From Sphingomonas sp. G-3-2-10 (GTDB lineage: Bacteria; Pseudomonadota; Alphaproteobacteria; Sphingomonadales; Sphingomonadaceae), in assembly GCF_012927115.1 (NCBI RefSeq), contig NZ_JABBFY010000002.1, forward strand, positions 496,001-560,000: a stretch of 64,000 nt of DNA, in the 5' to 3' direction. The position numbers and the translations under genes were made by a program. Numbering within the stretch: position 1 is the stretch's first letter; the number at the start of each line of letters is the position of its first letter. Below are positions 17,712-28,372 of this stretch, piece by piece. The notes under the pieces are model-generated. The model was not told the origin of the DNA. It worked only from the letters and a program-made list of their open reading frames with translations, and searched no databases.

Positions 17712-18632
17712 TTATTCGAAGATTTCGGCGGTGCGATACGCATCGTCCTCGGTGACATCGCCCTGCTCCGCGAGAAGCTCGCGCGCCGCGCTGCCCACCA
17801 CGCCATAGCCCAGCACGAAGCTGACCAGCGAGAAGATCGAGAAGGTGACGGTCGCATAGATCATCCGCGCCGTGCCGAACGCCTGCTGCGCCGCCATCCG
17901 CTCCATCGCAGCCTCTCGCGCGCCCGGTTCGTTCCCTGCGCGCATCACGTCGGCCATGCCTGCGAAGCTCGACCAGAACACGATCACCGCCAGCACAGCG
18001 ACAATCACCCAGACGAGGAAATAGGAACCGAACAGCGTCCAGAACCGCCCCTTGCCCAGCGACCAGCCTTCGTCGATCGCCATGCGGCGGCGATGGAAGG
18101 TCATCGGGAAGATCAGCGACACCCGCACGCAGAACCAGATCCAGCCGAGCATGAAACCGAGCCCGAGCAGCAGCATCATCGCTCCGCCGAGCATCGGCAC
18201 GTCGCGCGCGATCAGCGCGACGATCAGGCCCAGCAGCATCATTCCCAGCCAGCTGATGAAATAGATCACGATCATGCCGATGACGAACAGGATCGTCAGC
18301 CCCAGCATCCGGAACTCGTCGCCGCCGACCCGCAGCGACGCGAACGCGCTGTCATGCGGCCGCAGGATCGCCCGATACACCGCGTTGATCAGGACGATCG
18401 AGAGCAGGATGTAGAGGAAATAGACGAACAGCATCGTGAGGACGAAGCCGCCGCCGATCGATTGCGGATCGACCGGCTGGCCCGGCATCATCGCGCCGCC
18501 AGCGACGAGCGCCATGATCCCCAGGATCGCGACCGAACCCAACAGATAGGTTAGTCCCCAGATCGCAACGGCCGCCGGCCGCTCGCGAATCAATCCAAAC
18601 GTGCCGCCAACGATGGAACCAATCGTCGCCAT
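17712..18632 (-). CDS. Multi-pass inner membrane protein, unknown function
   Basis: 306 residues with about six hydrophobic helices (for example YLLGSVAILGIMALVAGGAM, LTMLFVYFLYILLSIVLI, FLVWVIVAVLAVIVFW). The fold resembles the glycerophosphoryl-diester-phosphodiesterase-type membrane domain or DUF975-like proteins, but I cannot name a family. The C-terminus is acidic. It is preceded by the pnt operon on the same strand, separated by about 50 bases. Confidence 0.65.
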   Translation of the reverse strand: MATIGSIVGGTFGLIRERPAAVAIWGLTYLLGSVAILGIMALVAGGAMMPGQPVDPQSIGGGFVLTMLFVYFLYILLSIVLINAVYRAILRPHDSAFASLRVGGDEFRMLGLTILFVIGMIVIYFISWLGMMLLGLIVALIARDVPMLGGAMMLLLGLGFMLGWIWFCVRVSLIFPMTFHRRRMAIDEGWSLGKGRFWTLFGSYFLVWVIVAVLAVIVFWSSFAGMADVMRAGNEPGAREAAMERMAAQQAFGTARMIYATVTFSIFSLVSFVLGYGVVGSAARELLAEQGDVTEDDAYRTAEIFE

Positions 18633-18681
18633 CTCATCCCCCTCTTATGCCCTTGAGGGATAGTGGCCGGAAAAGCCGTCC

Positions 18682-20085
18682 TTAGTCCAGAGACTTGACG
18701 ATCTCTTCCACCATCTTCTTCGCGTCGGCGAGCAGCATCATGGTATTGTCCATGTAGAATACGTCGTTGTCGACGCCCGCATAGCCCACGCCGCCCATCG
18801 AACGCTTGATGAAGAGCACGGTCTTGGCCTTCTCCACATCGAGCACCGGCATCCCATAGATGGGCGAGGCCTTGTCGGTCTTCGCCGCCGGGTTGGTCAC
18901 GTCGTTCGCGCCGATCACGAATGCCACGTCGGTCTGCGCGAATTCGGAGTTGATGTCCTCCAGTTCGAACACTTCGTCATAGGGCACGTTCGCTTCGGCC
19001 AGCAGCACGTTCATATGCCCCGGCATACGCCCGGCGACGGGATGGATCGCATATTTCACGCGGACGCCATGTTCCTTCAGCTTGTCGCCCATCTCGCGAA
19101 GGGCGTGCTGCGCCTGCGCCACGGCCATGCCGTAGCCCGGAACGATGATGACCTGCTCGGCCTGCTGCATCAGGAACGCAGCATCCTCGGCCGAGCCACG
19201 CTTCCACGGGCGCTGCTCCTTGGCTTCGCCGCCGCCGGCTGCCGCATCGCCGCCGAAGCCGCCCGCGATCACGCTGATGAAGCTGCGGTTCATCGCGCGG
19301 CACATGATGTAGCTGAGGATCGCGCCCGACGAGCCGACCAGCGCGCCGGTGACGATCATCGCGGTGTTGTGCAGCGTGAAGCCCATCGCCGCCGCCGCCC
19401 AGCCCGAATAGCTGTTGAGCATCGACACCACGACCGGCATGTCCGCGCCGCCGATCGGGATGATCAGCAGGAAGCCGATCAGGAAGCTGAGCGCCGTGAC
19501 GGTCCAGAACACCCACGGGCTCTGGTCGGTCACGAAATAGCCGATCAGCCCGAGGATCGCGGCCAGCGTGCCCAGATTGATGACATGGCGGGCCGGCAGC
19601 ATGATCGGCTTGCCGCTCATGTTTCCGTTGAGCTTGAGGAAGGCGATTACCGATCCGGAAAAGGTGATCGCGCCGATCGCCACGCCCAGCCCCATTTCGA
19701 TCCGGCTGACCTGATGGATCAGCCCGTCGGGGCCAGTGATGCCGAAGGCTTGCGGGTTGAGGAACGCCGCCGCCGCGACGAGCACGGCCGCCATGCCCAC
19801 CAGCGAGTGGAACGCCGCCACCAGCTGCGGCATGTCGGTCATCGCGATCTTGCGTGCGATGACGAAGCCGATCGCGCCGCCGATCACGATCGCGCCGACG
19901 ATCTCGGGCAGGCTGGCGATCTCGTGCGTCACCAGCGTGGTGACGACCGCGATCAGCATGCCCGCCATGCCGTAGCGATTGCCGCGGCGGCTCGACGCCG
20001 GGCTCGAAAGCCCGCGTAGCGCCAGGATGAAGCAGACGCCCGAAACCAGATAGGCGAGCGCGACCCAGGGGTTCACCTCATGCAT
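18682..20085 (-). CDS. pntB: NAD(P) transhydrogenase subunit beta
   Basis: 467 residues. It couples proton flow to hydride transfer between NADH and NADP. The N-terminal half is about nine membrane helices (domain II). The C-terminal soluble domain III binds NADP: VIIVPGYGMAVAQAQHALREM has the GxGxxxA fingerprint, with HPVAGRMPGHMNVLLAEA and GANDVTNPAA also conserved. Last gene of the operon pntA1-(small gene)-pntA2-pntB. Confidence 0.96.
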   Translation of the reverse strand: MHEVNPWVALAYLVSGVCFILALRGLSSPASSRRGNRYGMAGMLIAVVTTLVTHEIASLPEIVGAIVIGGAIGFVIARKIAMTDMPQLVAAFHSLVGMAAVLVAAAAFLNPQAFGITGPDGLIHQVSRIEMGLGVAIGAITFSGSVIAFLKLNGNMSGKPIMLPARHVINLGTLAAILGLIGYFVTDQSPWVFWTVTALSFLIGFLLIIPIGGADMPVVVSMLNSYSGWAAAAMGFTLHNTAMIVTGALVGSSGAILSYIMCRAMNRSFISVIAGGFGGDAAAGGGEAKEQRPWKRGSAEDAAFLMQQAEQVIIVPGYGMAVAQAQHALREMGDKLKEHGVRVKYAIHPVAGRMPGHMNVLLAEANVPYDEVFELEDINSEFAQTDVAFVIGANDVTNPAAKTDKASPIYGMPVLDVEKAKTVLFIKRSMGGVGYAGVDNDVFYMDNTMMLLADAKKMVEEIVKSLD

Positions 20086-20089
20086 CGGC

Positions 20090-20368
20090 TCAGCCCTTCT
20101 TCTTGTACATGGCGAGCATCCGCTCGGTCACGGCGAAGCCGCCGAAAATGTTGATGCTGGCGAAGACCACCGCGACGAGGCCGAGCCATTTCGAGCTCGC
20201 GCTGCCGCCCGCCGCCGACGCGATCAGCGCCCCGACGATGATCACCGAGGAGATCGCGTTGGTCACCGCCATCAGCGGCGTGTGCAGCGCCGGCGTGACC
20301 GACCAGACAACGTAATAGCCCACGAAGCAGGCCAGTACGAAGATCGACAGGATCGAAATGAAGTCCAT
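20090..20368 (-). CDS. pntA2: NAD(P) transhydrogenase subunit alpha part 2 (membrane)
   Basis: 92 residues, three to four membrane helices, equal to the membrane tail of the E. coli PntA, which is split in alphaproteobacteria such as Rhodospirillum. The segment [15 protein letters not shown] is conserved in domain II. Four bases separate it from pntB and three from the small gene upstream, so it is cotranscribed. Confidence 0.93.
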   Translation of the reverse strand: MDFISILSIFVLACFVGYYVVWSVTPALHTPLMAVTNAISSVIIVGALIASAAGGSASSKWLGLVAVVFASINIFGGFAVTERMLAMYKKKG

Positions 20369-20371
20369 GAG

Positions 20372-20836
20372 TCAGCGCCTCCGTGGCGTATAAATCGAGA
20401 TAATGCGGTGCATACGGTTGAGCGCTGGCGCGACCGGATCCAGCGTGGCGGCGATGCTTTCCCGCGTGACCCCGGGGCCATCGGGCCTCGCGCAATCGAC
20501 GACTGCCGCGAGATCGCTGTTCGCCTTGCGCTCCGCATTCAGGATCGCGGCATAGGGCGCGCCCGCGGCACGCCGCTCGACCCGCGACAACTGGCGCAGC
20601 AGCGGTGCGTACTGAACCAGCAGTTCGGGCTTCCCCGTTGGCGGGCAAACCGGGTGAAGCGCCCGATAGACCAGCCGCGCATCCACCCGAAATGCCGCGT
20701 CGCTGTCCGCACGGTTCTGCGCAACGGGTTCGCGGTCAGGGCCACTCGCATGAGCCATTGCCGCAACGCCGCCGGCTGATCCGATCCCGCACAGGCCAGC
20801 GAGCGCGAGCCTGATGGCGGCTGCGCGCATTTTCAC
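20372..20836 (-). CDS. Secreted protein inserted in the transhydrogenase operon
   Basis: 154 residues from GTG 20836 (or ATG 20830). Hydrophobic residues about 5-28 look like a signal peptide. The mature part has two cysteines (HPVCPP and VVDCAR) and helical segments (LLVQYAPLLRQLSRVERR). The GTG overlaps the pntA1 stop (GTGA) and the gene ends 3 bases before pntA2, so it is an in-frame member of the operon. I do not recognise the family; a link with transhydrogenase is only suggested by position. Confidence 0.65.
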   Translation of the reverse strand: MKMRAAAIRLALAGLCGIGSAGGVAAMAHASGPDREPVAQNRADSDAAFRVDARLVYRALHPVCPPTGKPELLVQYAPLLRQLSRVERRAAGAPYAAILNAERKANSDLAAVVDCARPDGPGVTRESIAATLDPVAPALNRMHRIISIYTPRRR

Positions 20837-21954
20837 CCGAGCAGCCTTGCGCTCACGACCTTGCCGCCCTGCGTCAGCCGGACCGCGTCGCCAATCTCTT
20901 CGTCGAGCACCACCTTGCCCGCTTCCTTGTCCCAGAAGGCGCTCAGGAAATTGAACAGGTTGCGCGAGAACAGTGCCGAAGCGTCTGCCGCCAGCCGCCC
21001 GGCGACATTCTTGTGACCGACGATCTTCACACCATGCTTCTCGACGATCTCGCCCGCGACCGCGCCTTCGACATTGCCGCCGCTTTCGACCGCCAGATCG
21101 ACGATCACCGAGCCCGGCCGCATCGTCGCGATCTGCGCGTCGCTGATCAGCCGCGGCGCGGGGCGCCCCGGGATCAGCGCGGTGGTGATCACGATGTCCT
21201 GCTTGGCGATATGCGAAGACACCAGTTCGGCCTGCGCCTTCTGATACTCCTCGCTCATCTCGGTGGCGTATCCGCCCGAACCTTCGCCTTCGATGCCAGC
21301 GACATTCTCGACGAAGATCGGCTTGGCGCCGAGCGACTGGATCTGCTCCTTGGTGGCCGAACGCACGTCGGTCGCCGAGACCTGCGCGCCCAGGCGGCGT
21401 GCGGTGGCGATCGCCTGCAGCCCCGCCACACCGACGCCCATCACGAAGACCTTGGCGGCGGAAACGGTACCCGCCGCGGTCATCATCATCGGGAAAGCGC
21501 GGCCATATTCGGCGGCGGCGTCGAGCACAGACTTGTATCCGGCCAGGTTCGACTGAGAGGACAGGATGTCCATCGACTGCGCGCGCGTGATGCGCGGCAT
21601 GAATTCCATCGCCAGCGCTTCGGCGCCCAGCGCCGCATACTCATCGACGCGAGCGCGCTCCCCGAACGGGTTGAGCCCCGCGACGATCCACGCCCCGGCC
21701 TTCAGCCCCTTGAGACTCTTCGGGTCGGGACCCTGCACGCCAAGGATGATGTCCGCATCCTTCAGGACCGCCGCGCGTGTGCCGATCGTCGCGCCCGCCG
21801 CGGCATAGCCAGCGTCATCGAACGACGCGGCATCGCCGGCGCCCTTCTCGACCGCGACTTCCGCGCCCAGCGCGATGAACTTCTTGACCGTCTCGGCCGT
21901 AGCCGAGACTCGCCGCTCGCCCGCGGCGCCCTCCTTCAGGACGGCGATCTTCAC
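20833..21954 (-). CDS. pntA1: NAD(P) transhydrogenase subunit alpha part 1
   Basis: 373 residues from GTG 21954. This is the NAD-binding domain I, related to alanine dehydrogenase. It starts KIAVLKEGAAGERRVSATAETV and has the dinucleotide fold VFVMGVGVAGLQAIATARRLGA, then SATDVRSATKEQIQSLGA. Domains II and III are encoded by the following pntA2 and pntB genes. Only one base separates it from the cytochrome-oxidase-subunit-IV-like gene upstream. Confidence 0.95.
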   Translation of the reverse strand: MKIAVLKEGAAGERRVSATAETVKKFIALGAEVAVEKGAGDAASFDDAGYAAAGATIGTRAAVLKDADIILGVQGPDPKSLKGLKAGAWIVAGLNPFGERARVDEYAALGAEALAMEFMPRITRAQSMDILSSQSNLAGYKSVLDAAAEYGRAFPMMMTAAGTVSAAKVFVMGVGVAGLQAIATARRLGAQVSATDVRSATKEQIQSLGAKPIFVENVAGIEGEGSGGYATEMSEEYQKAQAELVSSHIAKQDIVITTALIPGRPAPRLISDAQIATMRPGSVIVDLAVESGGNVEGAVAGEIVEKHGVKIVGHKNVAGRLAADASALFSRNLFNFLSAFWDKEAGKVVLDEEIGDAVRLTQGGKVVSARLLG

Positions 21955-22092
21955 TTACTTGGCGATCAGGAAAACGACGAGCGCCCCGACCGCGAAGCAC
22001 GCCACGGTCCCCCAGGTCATCATCGACACGAAGCCGGCAAAGGTCTGCGCGTGCTGCTTGATCTCATGCGTCGCGTTGTTGTCGTCGGCCAT
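21955..22092 (-). CDS. aa3-type cytochrome c oxidase subunit IV-like small protein
   Basis: 45 residues: MADDNNATHEIKQHAQ, then a single membrane helix (about 19-43, FAGFVSMMTWGTVACFAVGA) and a Lys end. This matches the bacterial aa3-type subunit IV family: short, with a His/Gln-rich N-terminus and one helix. The stop is directly before the pntA1 GTG, so it leads the transhydrogenase operon rather than an oxidase operon. That linkage is common in sphingomonads as I recall, so the protein may serve more than cytochrome oxidase. Confidence 0.85.
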   Translation of the reverse strand: MADDNNATHEIKQHAQTFAGFVSMMTWGTVACFAVGALVVFLIAK

Positions 22093-22244
22093 GTGATCGT
22101 CCCCTAGTGATTGTTTGAAACTTCCCTAACGGGGCGCGCCGCTTGTCTCAAGTCCGCCGGGCTAATTCGCGCTTAAGCTGAACTTTACCCATTCTGATTA
22201 TCCCTGATGCGCTGAAACGAGACAGTGGGGACGGAAAAGGCGCG

Positions 22245-23672
22245 ATGACGCGGAACGGGCAACGCCTACTGATGCTGATCGACGACGAGCCGGCGCAGCG
22301 CCGTCTTGTCGCGGCGATCGCTGCGCGCCGCGGCTGGCGCACCATCTTCGCCACCGAAGGCGAGATCGCCATCGCTACGCTCGGCACGCCCGACGGCATG
22401 GCGCTCGACGCCGTGATCCTCGATCATTCGTCGCCCGATGCCGACGCCTCGGCGCTGATCGCCGAACTGCGCCTGCGCCGTCCCTCGCTGCCGATCCTGA
22501 TGCTCACCGCCAATGGCTCGGTCGCCGCCGCCGTCGCCGCGATGCGCGCCGGCGCCACCGATTTCCTGGTCAAGCCGCTCGCTTCCGAGCGTCTGCTCGC
22601 CGCGCTCGAAGCCGCGGTCGGCGGCAAGACCTCGGGCGAACTCCGCCCGCTCACCGAGAAGCTCTCCGCTCCGCTCGCGTTCGACGAAATCGTCGGCGCC
22701 GCGCCGCAGTTCCGCGCCGCCCTCGCCATCGCCGCCAAGGCCGCGCGTGCGCGCGTGCCCGTGCTGATCGAAGGCGAATCGGGCGTCGGCAAGGAAGTCG
22801 TCGCCGAGGCGATTCACGCCGCTTCCCCGCGCAGCCGCAAGGATATCGTCGCGGTCAATTGCGGCGCGATCCCCGCCAACCTCGTCGAATCCGAACTGTT
22901 CGGGCATGAGAAGGGCGCCTTCACCGGCGCCTTCGAACGCAAGATCGGCCGCTTCGCCGAAGCCGATGGCGGCACCCTGTTCCTCGACGAAGTCGGCGAA
23001 ATGCCGCTCGAGGCGCAGGTGAAGCTGCTCCGGGTGCTCCAGTCGGGCGAGATCCAGCCGATCGGCGCGCGCCATCCCAAGGAGGTCGATGTCCGCGTTA
23101 TCGCGGCGACCAACAAGACGTTGCTCGCCGAAGTCGAGGCCGGCCGCTTCCGCGAAGACCTTTATTACCGCCTCAACGTCGTTCAGGTGACGATCCCGCC
23201 GTTGCGCGAGCGCACCGGCGACATTCCAGGCCTCGCCCGCCACCTGCTCGGCCGCATCGCGGAACAGCCCGGCCTGCGCCCGCTCGGCATCACCGACGAC
23301 GCGCTGGCCCTGCTCGGCACCTATGACTGGCCCGGCAATGTACGCCAGCTTCAGAATGCACTGTTCCGCGCGGCGGTGCTGTGCGACGGCGACGGCCTGA
23401 CTCGCGCCGACTTCCCGCAGATCGCCCAACTCGCGCTCGGCAAGCCCGCCGGCCAGAGCGCCGGTTCGCAATCCTCGGGCAATGCCGGCGTCACCCTGTT
23501 TCGCCCAGACGGCAATCTGCGCGCGCTCGACGAGATCGAAGCAGACGTGATCCGCCTCGCCATCGGCCATTATCGCGGCCGCATGACCGAAGTCGCCCGC
23601 CGCCTCGGCATCGGCCGCTCGACGCTTTACCGCAAGCTGGGTGAGCTGGGGATCGACCAGAGCGCGGCTTAA
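22245..23672 (+). CDS. Sigma-54-dependent response regulator (NtrC family)
   Basis: 475 residues. The receiver domain has DDE near 13-15, Asp60 as phosphoacceptor and K110 in VKPL. The AAA+ domain has Walker A GESGVGKE (177-184), the sigma-54 contact loop GAFTGA (224-229) and Walker [12 protein letters not shown] (242-252). A Fis-type helix-turn-helix closes the protein ([19 protein letters not shown]). No kinase gene is adjacent, so it is an orphan here. It is divergent from the cytochrome-IV/pnt operon across about 150 bases. Confidence 0.95.
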   Translation: MTRNGQRLLMLIDDEPAQRRLVAAIAARRGWRTIFATEGEIAIATLGTPDGMALDAVILDHSSPDADASALIAELRLRRPSLPILMLTANGSVAAAVAAMRAGATDFLVKPLASERLLAALEAAVGGKTSGELRPLTEKLSAPLAFDEIVGAAPQFRAALAIAAKAARARVPVLIEGESGVGKEVVAEAIHAASPRSRKDIVAVNCGAIPANLVESELFGHEKGAFTGAFERKIGRFAEADGGTLFLDEVGEMPLEAQVKLLRVLQSGEIQPIGARHPKEVDVRVIAATNKTLLAEVEAGRFREDLYYRLNVVQVTIPPLRERTGDIPGLARHLLGRIAEQPGLRPLGITDDALALLGTYDWPGNVRQLQNALFRAAVLCDGDGLTRADFPQIAQLALGKPAGQSAGSQSSGNAGVTLFRPDGNLRALDEIEADVIRLAIGHYRGRMTEVARRLGIGRSTLYRKLGELGIDQSAA

Positions 23673-24112
23673 CGCACCGCGACCAGTTTTGTCGAAGCAA
23701 TGTGCCAGCGAGTCTTGCTCGCCGGCGCGCCGACACCCTCGGCCACGCGGTGCAGCGTATAGCTCCCCCGGAAATGCTGGCGCTCGCCGTTCTTGAGCGT
23801 CGCGAAGACGTCCACCGGCACCTGGATCCAGCGCTGGCTCATCCCGGCATCGGCGCCATAGGGAGCCCCCGCCACCACCCGGCTGCGCGCGGTCGCGGCA
23901 AAGCCTTGACGGAACCGGTCGAAACTCTTCCCGCTCGCCCGGCCGCCATCGCCCCACGCCAGATAGGCCGCACGGAAATCGCCCCGGTCGATCGCGGCAT
24001 AATAGCGTTCGACTGTCTGCTTCGCCGCCGCCGGACTGCCGACCGACTGGACCGGCGCGGCGGAAATCAGCGCAGGCGCGGCGAGCAGGGCGGTCAGGAC
24101 AGAATAACGCAT
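23669..24112 (-). CDS. Secreted SnoaL/NTF2-like protein of unknown function
   Basis: 147 residues from ATG 24112. A signal peptide covers residues 1-19 (cleavage after SAA). The mature part begins with AAAKQTVERYYAAIDRGDFRAAY, a pattern seen in NTF2-like folds, and ends in a beta-sheet region (GERQHFRGSYTLHRV, TRWHIASTKL). The 3' end overlaps the sigma-54 regulator by 4 bases, convergently. Confidence 0.7.
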   Translation of the reverse strand: MRYSVLTALLAAPALISAAPVQSVGSPAAAKQTVERYYAAIDRGDFRAAYLAWGDGGRASGKSFDRFRQGFAATARSRVVAGAPYGADAGMSQRWIQVPVDVFATLKNGERQHFRGSYTLHRVAEGVGAPASKTRWHIASTKLVAVR

Positions 24113-24171
24113 GGGCAACTCCTCGGAATTCCTCCGACGAACGTCCATCCGCTATTTCGGGTTCCTGCCGC

Positions 24172-24939
24172 TCAGTCCCACCAGAAAAACCACCAGTCGC
24201 TGCTCATCAGCGTCGCCGCCAGCGCCGAGGTCGACCCCACACCCTGCTCGACGATATCGGTGCAGTAGAAGAACTGCTCCGTCGCCAGCGTCAGCGCCGC
24301 TTCGCGCGTCTCGGGCCGGCGTTTCGCGCGCAGGTTCAATATGTCCCCGCTCAGCCCGACCAGCTCGGCGCCATAACGCGCATGCCAGTCGCGCAGCACC
24401 GCGACATGCATCTCGGGTGCGGGGCATTCATTCCATCCGCCCCAGCGCAGATAGGCCGGAACCTCCGCGCCATCCGAAGTCGGGATCAACAGGATATGGA
24501 CGCGGTCGTGCGGCTTTCCGGTCAGGATGTCGCTTGCCACGGTAAGCCCGGTCTCAGGCGGCGGGCTCTCGGGCCAGTCCCCGGCCAGCGCGGCCTTGTC
24601 CTCCTCGGAGAGCCGCTCGGCGTCGAGGCGGGCGAACAGATCCTCCGGCACGCGGATCTTGCGCGACGCGGCCAGTATCACATCCACGGCGACGGCATTG
24701 CCTTCCGCTTCGAACTGCTCGCCGATCAGCGCGAGCGCCTCGTCGCCGCCGACGATCACCGGCCAGCCGTTTCCGGCGCGCCGCAGCCGCTCCCATTCCG
24801 CCAGCGCATTCGCGCCAGTCGTTTCGATGCGCGGATAGGGGATGCCGGCCGCCCGCAGCGGCATCGCCGAAGCCGCACCGAAACCGAGCCGTGCGGCAAA
24901 CAGACCCCCAATCAGTTGCAATAAGCCGCGACGCTGCAT
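24172..24939 (-). CDS. DUF4253 domain protein with Tat-like leader
   Basis: 255 residues from ATG 24939. The N-terminus MQRRGLLQLIGGLFAARLG has an RR pair and hydrophobic stretch, so it is probably exported. The C-terminal 110 residues carry the DUF4253 signature: YLRWGGWNECPAPEMHVAVL, then DWHARYGAELVGLSGD. Function of the family is unknown. It ends shortly before the secreted NTF2-like gene and follows folP. Confidence 0.8.
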   Translation of the reverse strand: MQRRGLLQLIGGLFAARLGFGAASAMPLRAAGIPYPRIETTGANALAEWERLRRAGNGWPVIVGGDEALALIGEQFEAEGNAVAVDVILAASRKIRVPEDLFARLDAERLSEEDKAALAGDWPESPPPETGLTVASDILTGKPHDRVHILLIPTSDGAEVPAYLRWGGWNECPAPEMHVAVLRDWHARYGAELVGLSGDILNLRAKRRPETREAALTLATEQFFYCTDIVEQGVGSTSALAATLMSSDWWFFWWD

Positions 24940-24950
24940 CCCGGTCTTCC

Positions 24951-26045
24951 TCAACGCCCGACCAAGGCCTGATCGCGCATCCCGCGCCACACCCTCAGCG
25001 CCTGCGCGGTCTCGAACACATCGTGCACCCGCACGATCTGAGCGCCCAGCTCCGCGCCCTTCAATGCCAGCGCCAGCGATCCGCCCAGCCGGTCCGCGGC
25101 TTTCGCTTCGTTCGACAGCGCCCCGACGATCCGCTTGCGGCTGGCGCCCAGCACGATTGGGCAACCGAGCCCGTGGAACAGCGCGAGCCCATTGAGCAGC
25201 GCGAGATTGTCCGACAGCGACTTTCCGAAGCCAATGCCCGGATCGATCAGGATCTTCGCCCGGTCCACACCCGCCGCGACCACGGCTTCGACGCGCGCCT
25301 CCAGCCAGTCATAGGTCTCGGTCAGCACGTCGCCATAGGCGCCGCCCATCACGCCGCCATGCGCGCCCTTCTTGGGATCGGGCGAATGCATCAGCACCAC
25401 CGGGCATCCGGCCTTAACCACCACCTCGAGCGCGCGGTCGTCCCACAGCAAAGCCGCGACATCGTTGACGATATGCGCGCCTGCCGCCAGCGCGGCTTCC
25501 ATCACTCCGGCCTTGCGCGTGTCGATTGAAACTGCAGCACCGCTGCGCGCCAGCCGCTCGATCACCGGCACCACGCGCTTGATCTCGTCGCCTTCCCACA
25601 CGGTCTCGGCGCCCGGCCGCGTCGATTCGCCGCCGACATCGACGATCGCCGCGCCAGCCACGCCCATATCGACGCCCGCCCCTGCCGCGCCTTCGGCATT
25701 GCCGAGATGCGCCCCGCCGTCGGAGAAGCTGTCGGGCGTCATGTTGAGGATGCCCATCACCAGCGGCTGGTCCATCCGCAGCACCCGCTCGCCCAGCGTC
25801 AGTGCCGCGCGCGGCGCACTGATCCGCGCCGCGATCGCCTGCAATCGTGCGTCATCGGGGAGTTCGCCGACCGGGATGGTACGCTGAAGGAACCGCTTGC
25901 CGCCCTCGACCGCGATCAGCTCATAGGCGGCAAACCACTGCAACCCACCCGCCAGCCGCGCCACTTCGCCGTCGCGCCCGATCGGCGTGTCGGCGAACTG
26001 CGTGGGACGCAGGTAAAGTCTGGCGGAGGGAGAGAGGAGATCCAT
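24951..26045 (-). CDS. folP: Dihydropteroate synthase
   Basis: 364 residues. It joins p-aminobenzoate to dihydropterin pyrophosphate in folate synthesis and is the sulfonamide target. The TIM barrel has MGILNMTPDSFSDGG (from about 95), DVGGESTRPGAE, SIDTRKAGV, HIVNDVAALL, DPGIGFGKS and GASRKRIV. The first 90 residues are an extension beyond E. coli FolP, as in other alphaproteobacteria. Start ATG 26045 precedes a repeat-rich gap to ccrM. Confidence 0.96.
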   Translation of the reverse strand: MDLLSPSARLYLRPTQFADTPIGRDGEVARLAGGLQWFAAYELIAVEGGKRFLQRTIPVGELPDDARLQAIAARISAPRAALTLGERVLRMDQPLVMGILNMTPDSFSDGGAHLGNAEGAAGAGVDMGVAGAAIVDVGGESTRPGAETVWEGDEIKRVVPVIERLARSGAAVSIDTRKAGVMEAALAAGAHIVNDVAALLWDDRALEVVVKAGCPVVLMHSPDPKKGAHGGVMGGAYGDVLTETYDWLEARVEAVVAAGVDRAKILIDPGIGFGKSLSDNLALLNGLALFHGLGCPIVLGASRKRIVGALSNEAKAADRLGGSLALALKGAELGAQIVRVHDVFETAQALRVWRGMRDQALVGR

Positions 26046-26060
26046 AGTCGCCTCATATCA

Positions 26061-26165
26061 AGCCCCTCCTCTTCAGAGGAGGGGTTGGGGTGGAGGATAT
26101 ATTCCGGGCGACGGCCTCTGCGGGGCAATGACGGCCCCACCCCGCCCCCCTCCCCGGAAGGAGAG
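26061..26165. repeat. Palindromic intergenic repeat between folP and ccrM
   Basis: A 9-bp hairpin CCCCTCCTC-TTCA-GAGGAGGGG (26063-26084) is followed by GGGGTTGGGGTGG, and at the far end CCCCACCCCGCCCCC with CCCTCCCC, in inverted relation. The first hairpin is nearly identical to one at 49592-49616, so it is a dispersed family. It may end transcripts on either strand. Confidence 0.75.
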
Positions 26166-26178
26166 GGACTTTGAGGAA

Positions 26179-27415
<1,237 letters not shown>

Positions 27416-27447
27416 CGGGCAGAACATTTCGGCACCCTCCAGATATT

Positions 27448-27452
27448 GAGTC
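27448..27452. promoter_or_regulatory. GANTC methylation site (GAGTC) upstream of ccrM
   Basis: GAGTC, a target of the adjacent methylase, 7 bases from a perfect DnaA box. Methylation here could feed back on ccrM transcription, as shown in other alphaproteobacteria. Confidence 0.5.
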
Positions 27453-27458
27453 AAAAAG

Positions 27459-27467
27459 TTATCCACA
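27459..27467 (+). promoter_or_regulatory. Perfect DnaA box TTATCCACA
   Basis: Exact match to the consensus 9-mer. It lies between ccrM and the divergent secreted-protein gene. A single box is not an origin, but could let DnaA regulate ccrM. Confidence 0.6.
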
Positions 27468-27556
27468 GGCGCAAGGGATGGGGGTGTGGCACGAAAGACT
27501 CACTGGCGAGGCCTCGCGATTATGCTAGTCGCTGGGGAAAGAGAGGGGCTTCCACC

Positions 27557-28333
27557 ATGCCGATCATCCTGCCGCTGCTGCTCGCCATCGCCGTTCAGGA
27601 CGCCGACAAACTCGCCGCGCCGGTCGCGGCGGATACGGCAACGATTCTCTACGCGCCTTCGCGCTCGCTCGAATCCGCCACCGCCGCTGCCGAGACCGGC
27701 TTGCCCGCGACCCCGGTGACGCTGCGCTTCCAGTGCCTGGTCGAAGCCGGAACGGGCACACCGCAAAGCTGCCTGCTGCTCGACGGCACGGCCCAGCCCG
27801 CGCTTCGCCGCAGCGAATATGATCGCCGGCTGACCGCGCAGACCCTCGGCCCCGCAGCGCGCGTCGCGCTTGCCCGGATCCACTTCACTCGAGTCCGCCC
27901 GACCGAAGCCGCGGCGGATCCGGCCGCCAAGACCGTCACCCTCACGCCGATGCTGTTCACCGAAACCGTCAGCGCCACCGATGTGCGCCAGCCCGGCGCC
28001 CCGGTCGGTGTGATCGGGTCGAATGATATGGAAATGGACGAGCGGCCTGACGCGGCGTTGCTCAACGCCTATTATCCGGCACAGGCGCTCAAGGAGAATG
28101 TCGAGGTGCGGATGAAGGCGCTTTGCCGCATCGGCGCCGATCGCAAGCTCTTCTGCCGAAATGCCGAACCGACCGCTTCCGATCCGAAACTGACTCCGGA
28201 CCTCACGCGCCAGTTCGAACTGGCCACCTATCAGGTCCTTGATGGCATCCGCCTCGCCCCCCTCAGCAAGAAGGGCGACCCCGTGGTCGGCCGCGACATC
28301 GAAGTGCGGATCGGCTTCGTCCTGCCGGAGTAA
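27557..28333 (+). CDS. Secreted protein of unknown function
   Basis: 258 residues from ATG 27557, preceded by GAGAGGGG. The hydrophobic N-terminus MPIILPLLLAIAVQDA is short and looks like a signal peptide. The rest has a CLVEAGTGTPQSCLL segment with a cysteine pair, VTLTPMLFTETVS, and NAYYPAQALKENVEVRMKALC. The last resembles the C-terminal pattern of TonB-like domains, but the match is weak. Function unknown. Confidence 0.65.
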   Translation: MPIILPLLLAIAVQDADKLAAPVAADTATILYAPSRSLESATAAAETGLPATPVTLRFQCLVEAGTGTPQSCLLLDGTAQPALRRSEYDRRLTAQTLGPAARVALARIHFTRVRPTEAAADPAAKTVTLTPMLFTETVSATDVRQPGAPVGVIGSNDMEMDERPDAALLNAYYPAQALKENVEVRMKALCRIGADRKLFCRNAEPTASDPKLTPDLTRQFELATYQVLDGIRLAPLSKKGDPVVGRDIEVRIGFVLPE

Positions 28334-28372
28334 GGAAGCAACGACCGGTCCGGACACGCGTCCGTCCACGGA

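Noticed and set aside
27459..27467. Replication origin near the DnaA box
   Set aside because: Only one perfect box and no AT-rich unwinding region or origin genes are seen; a promoter site is more likely.
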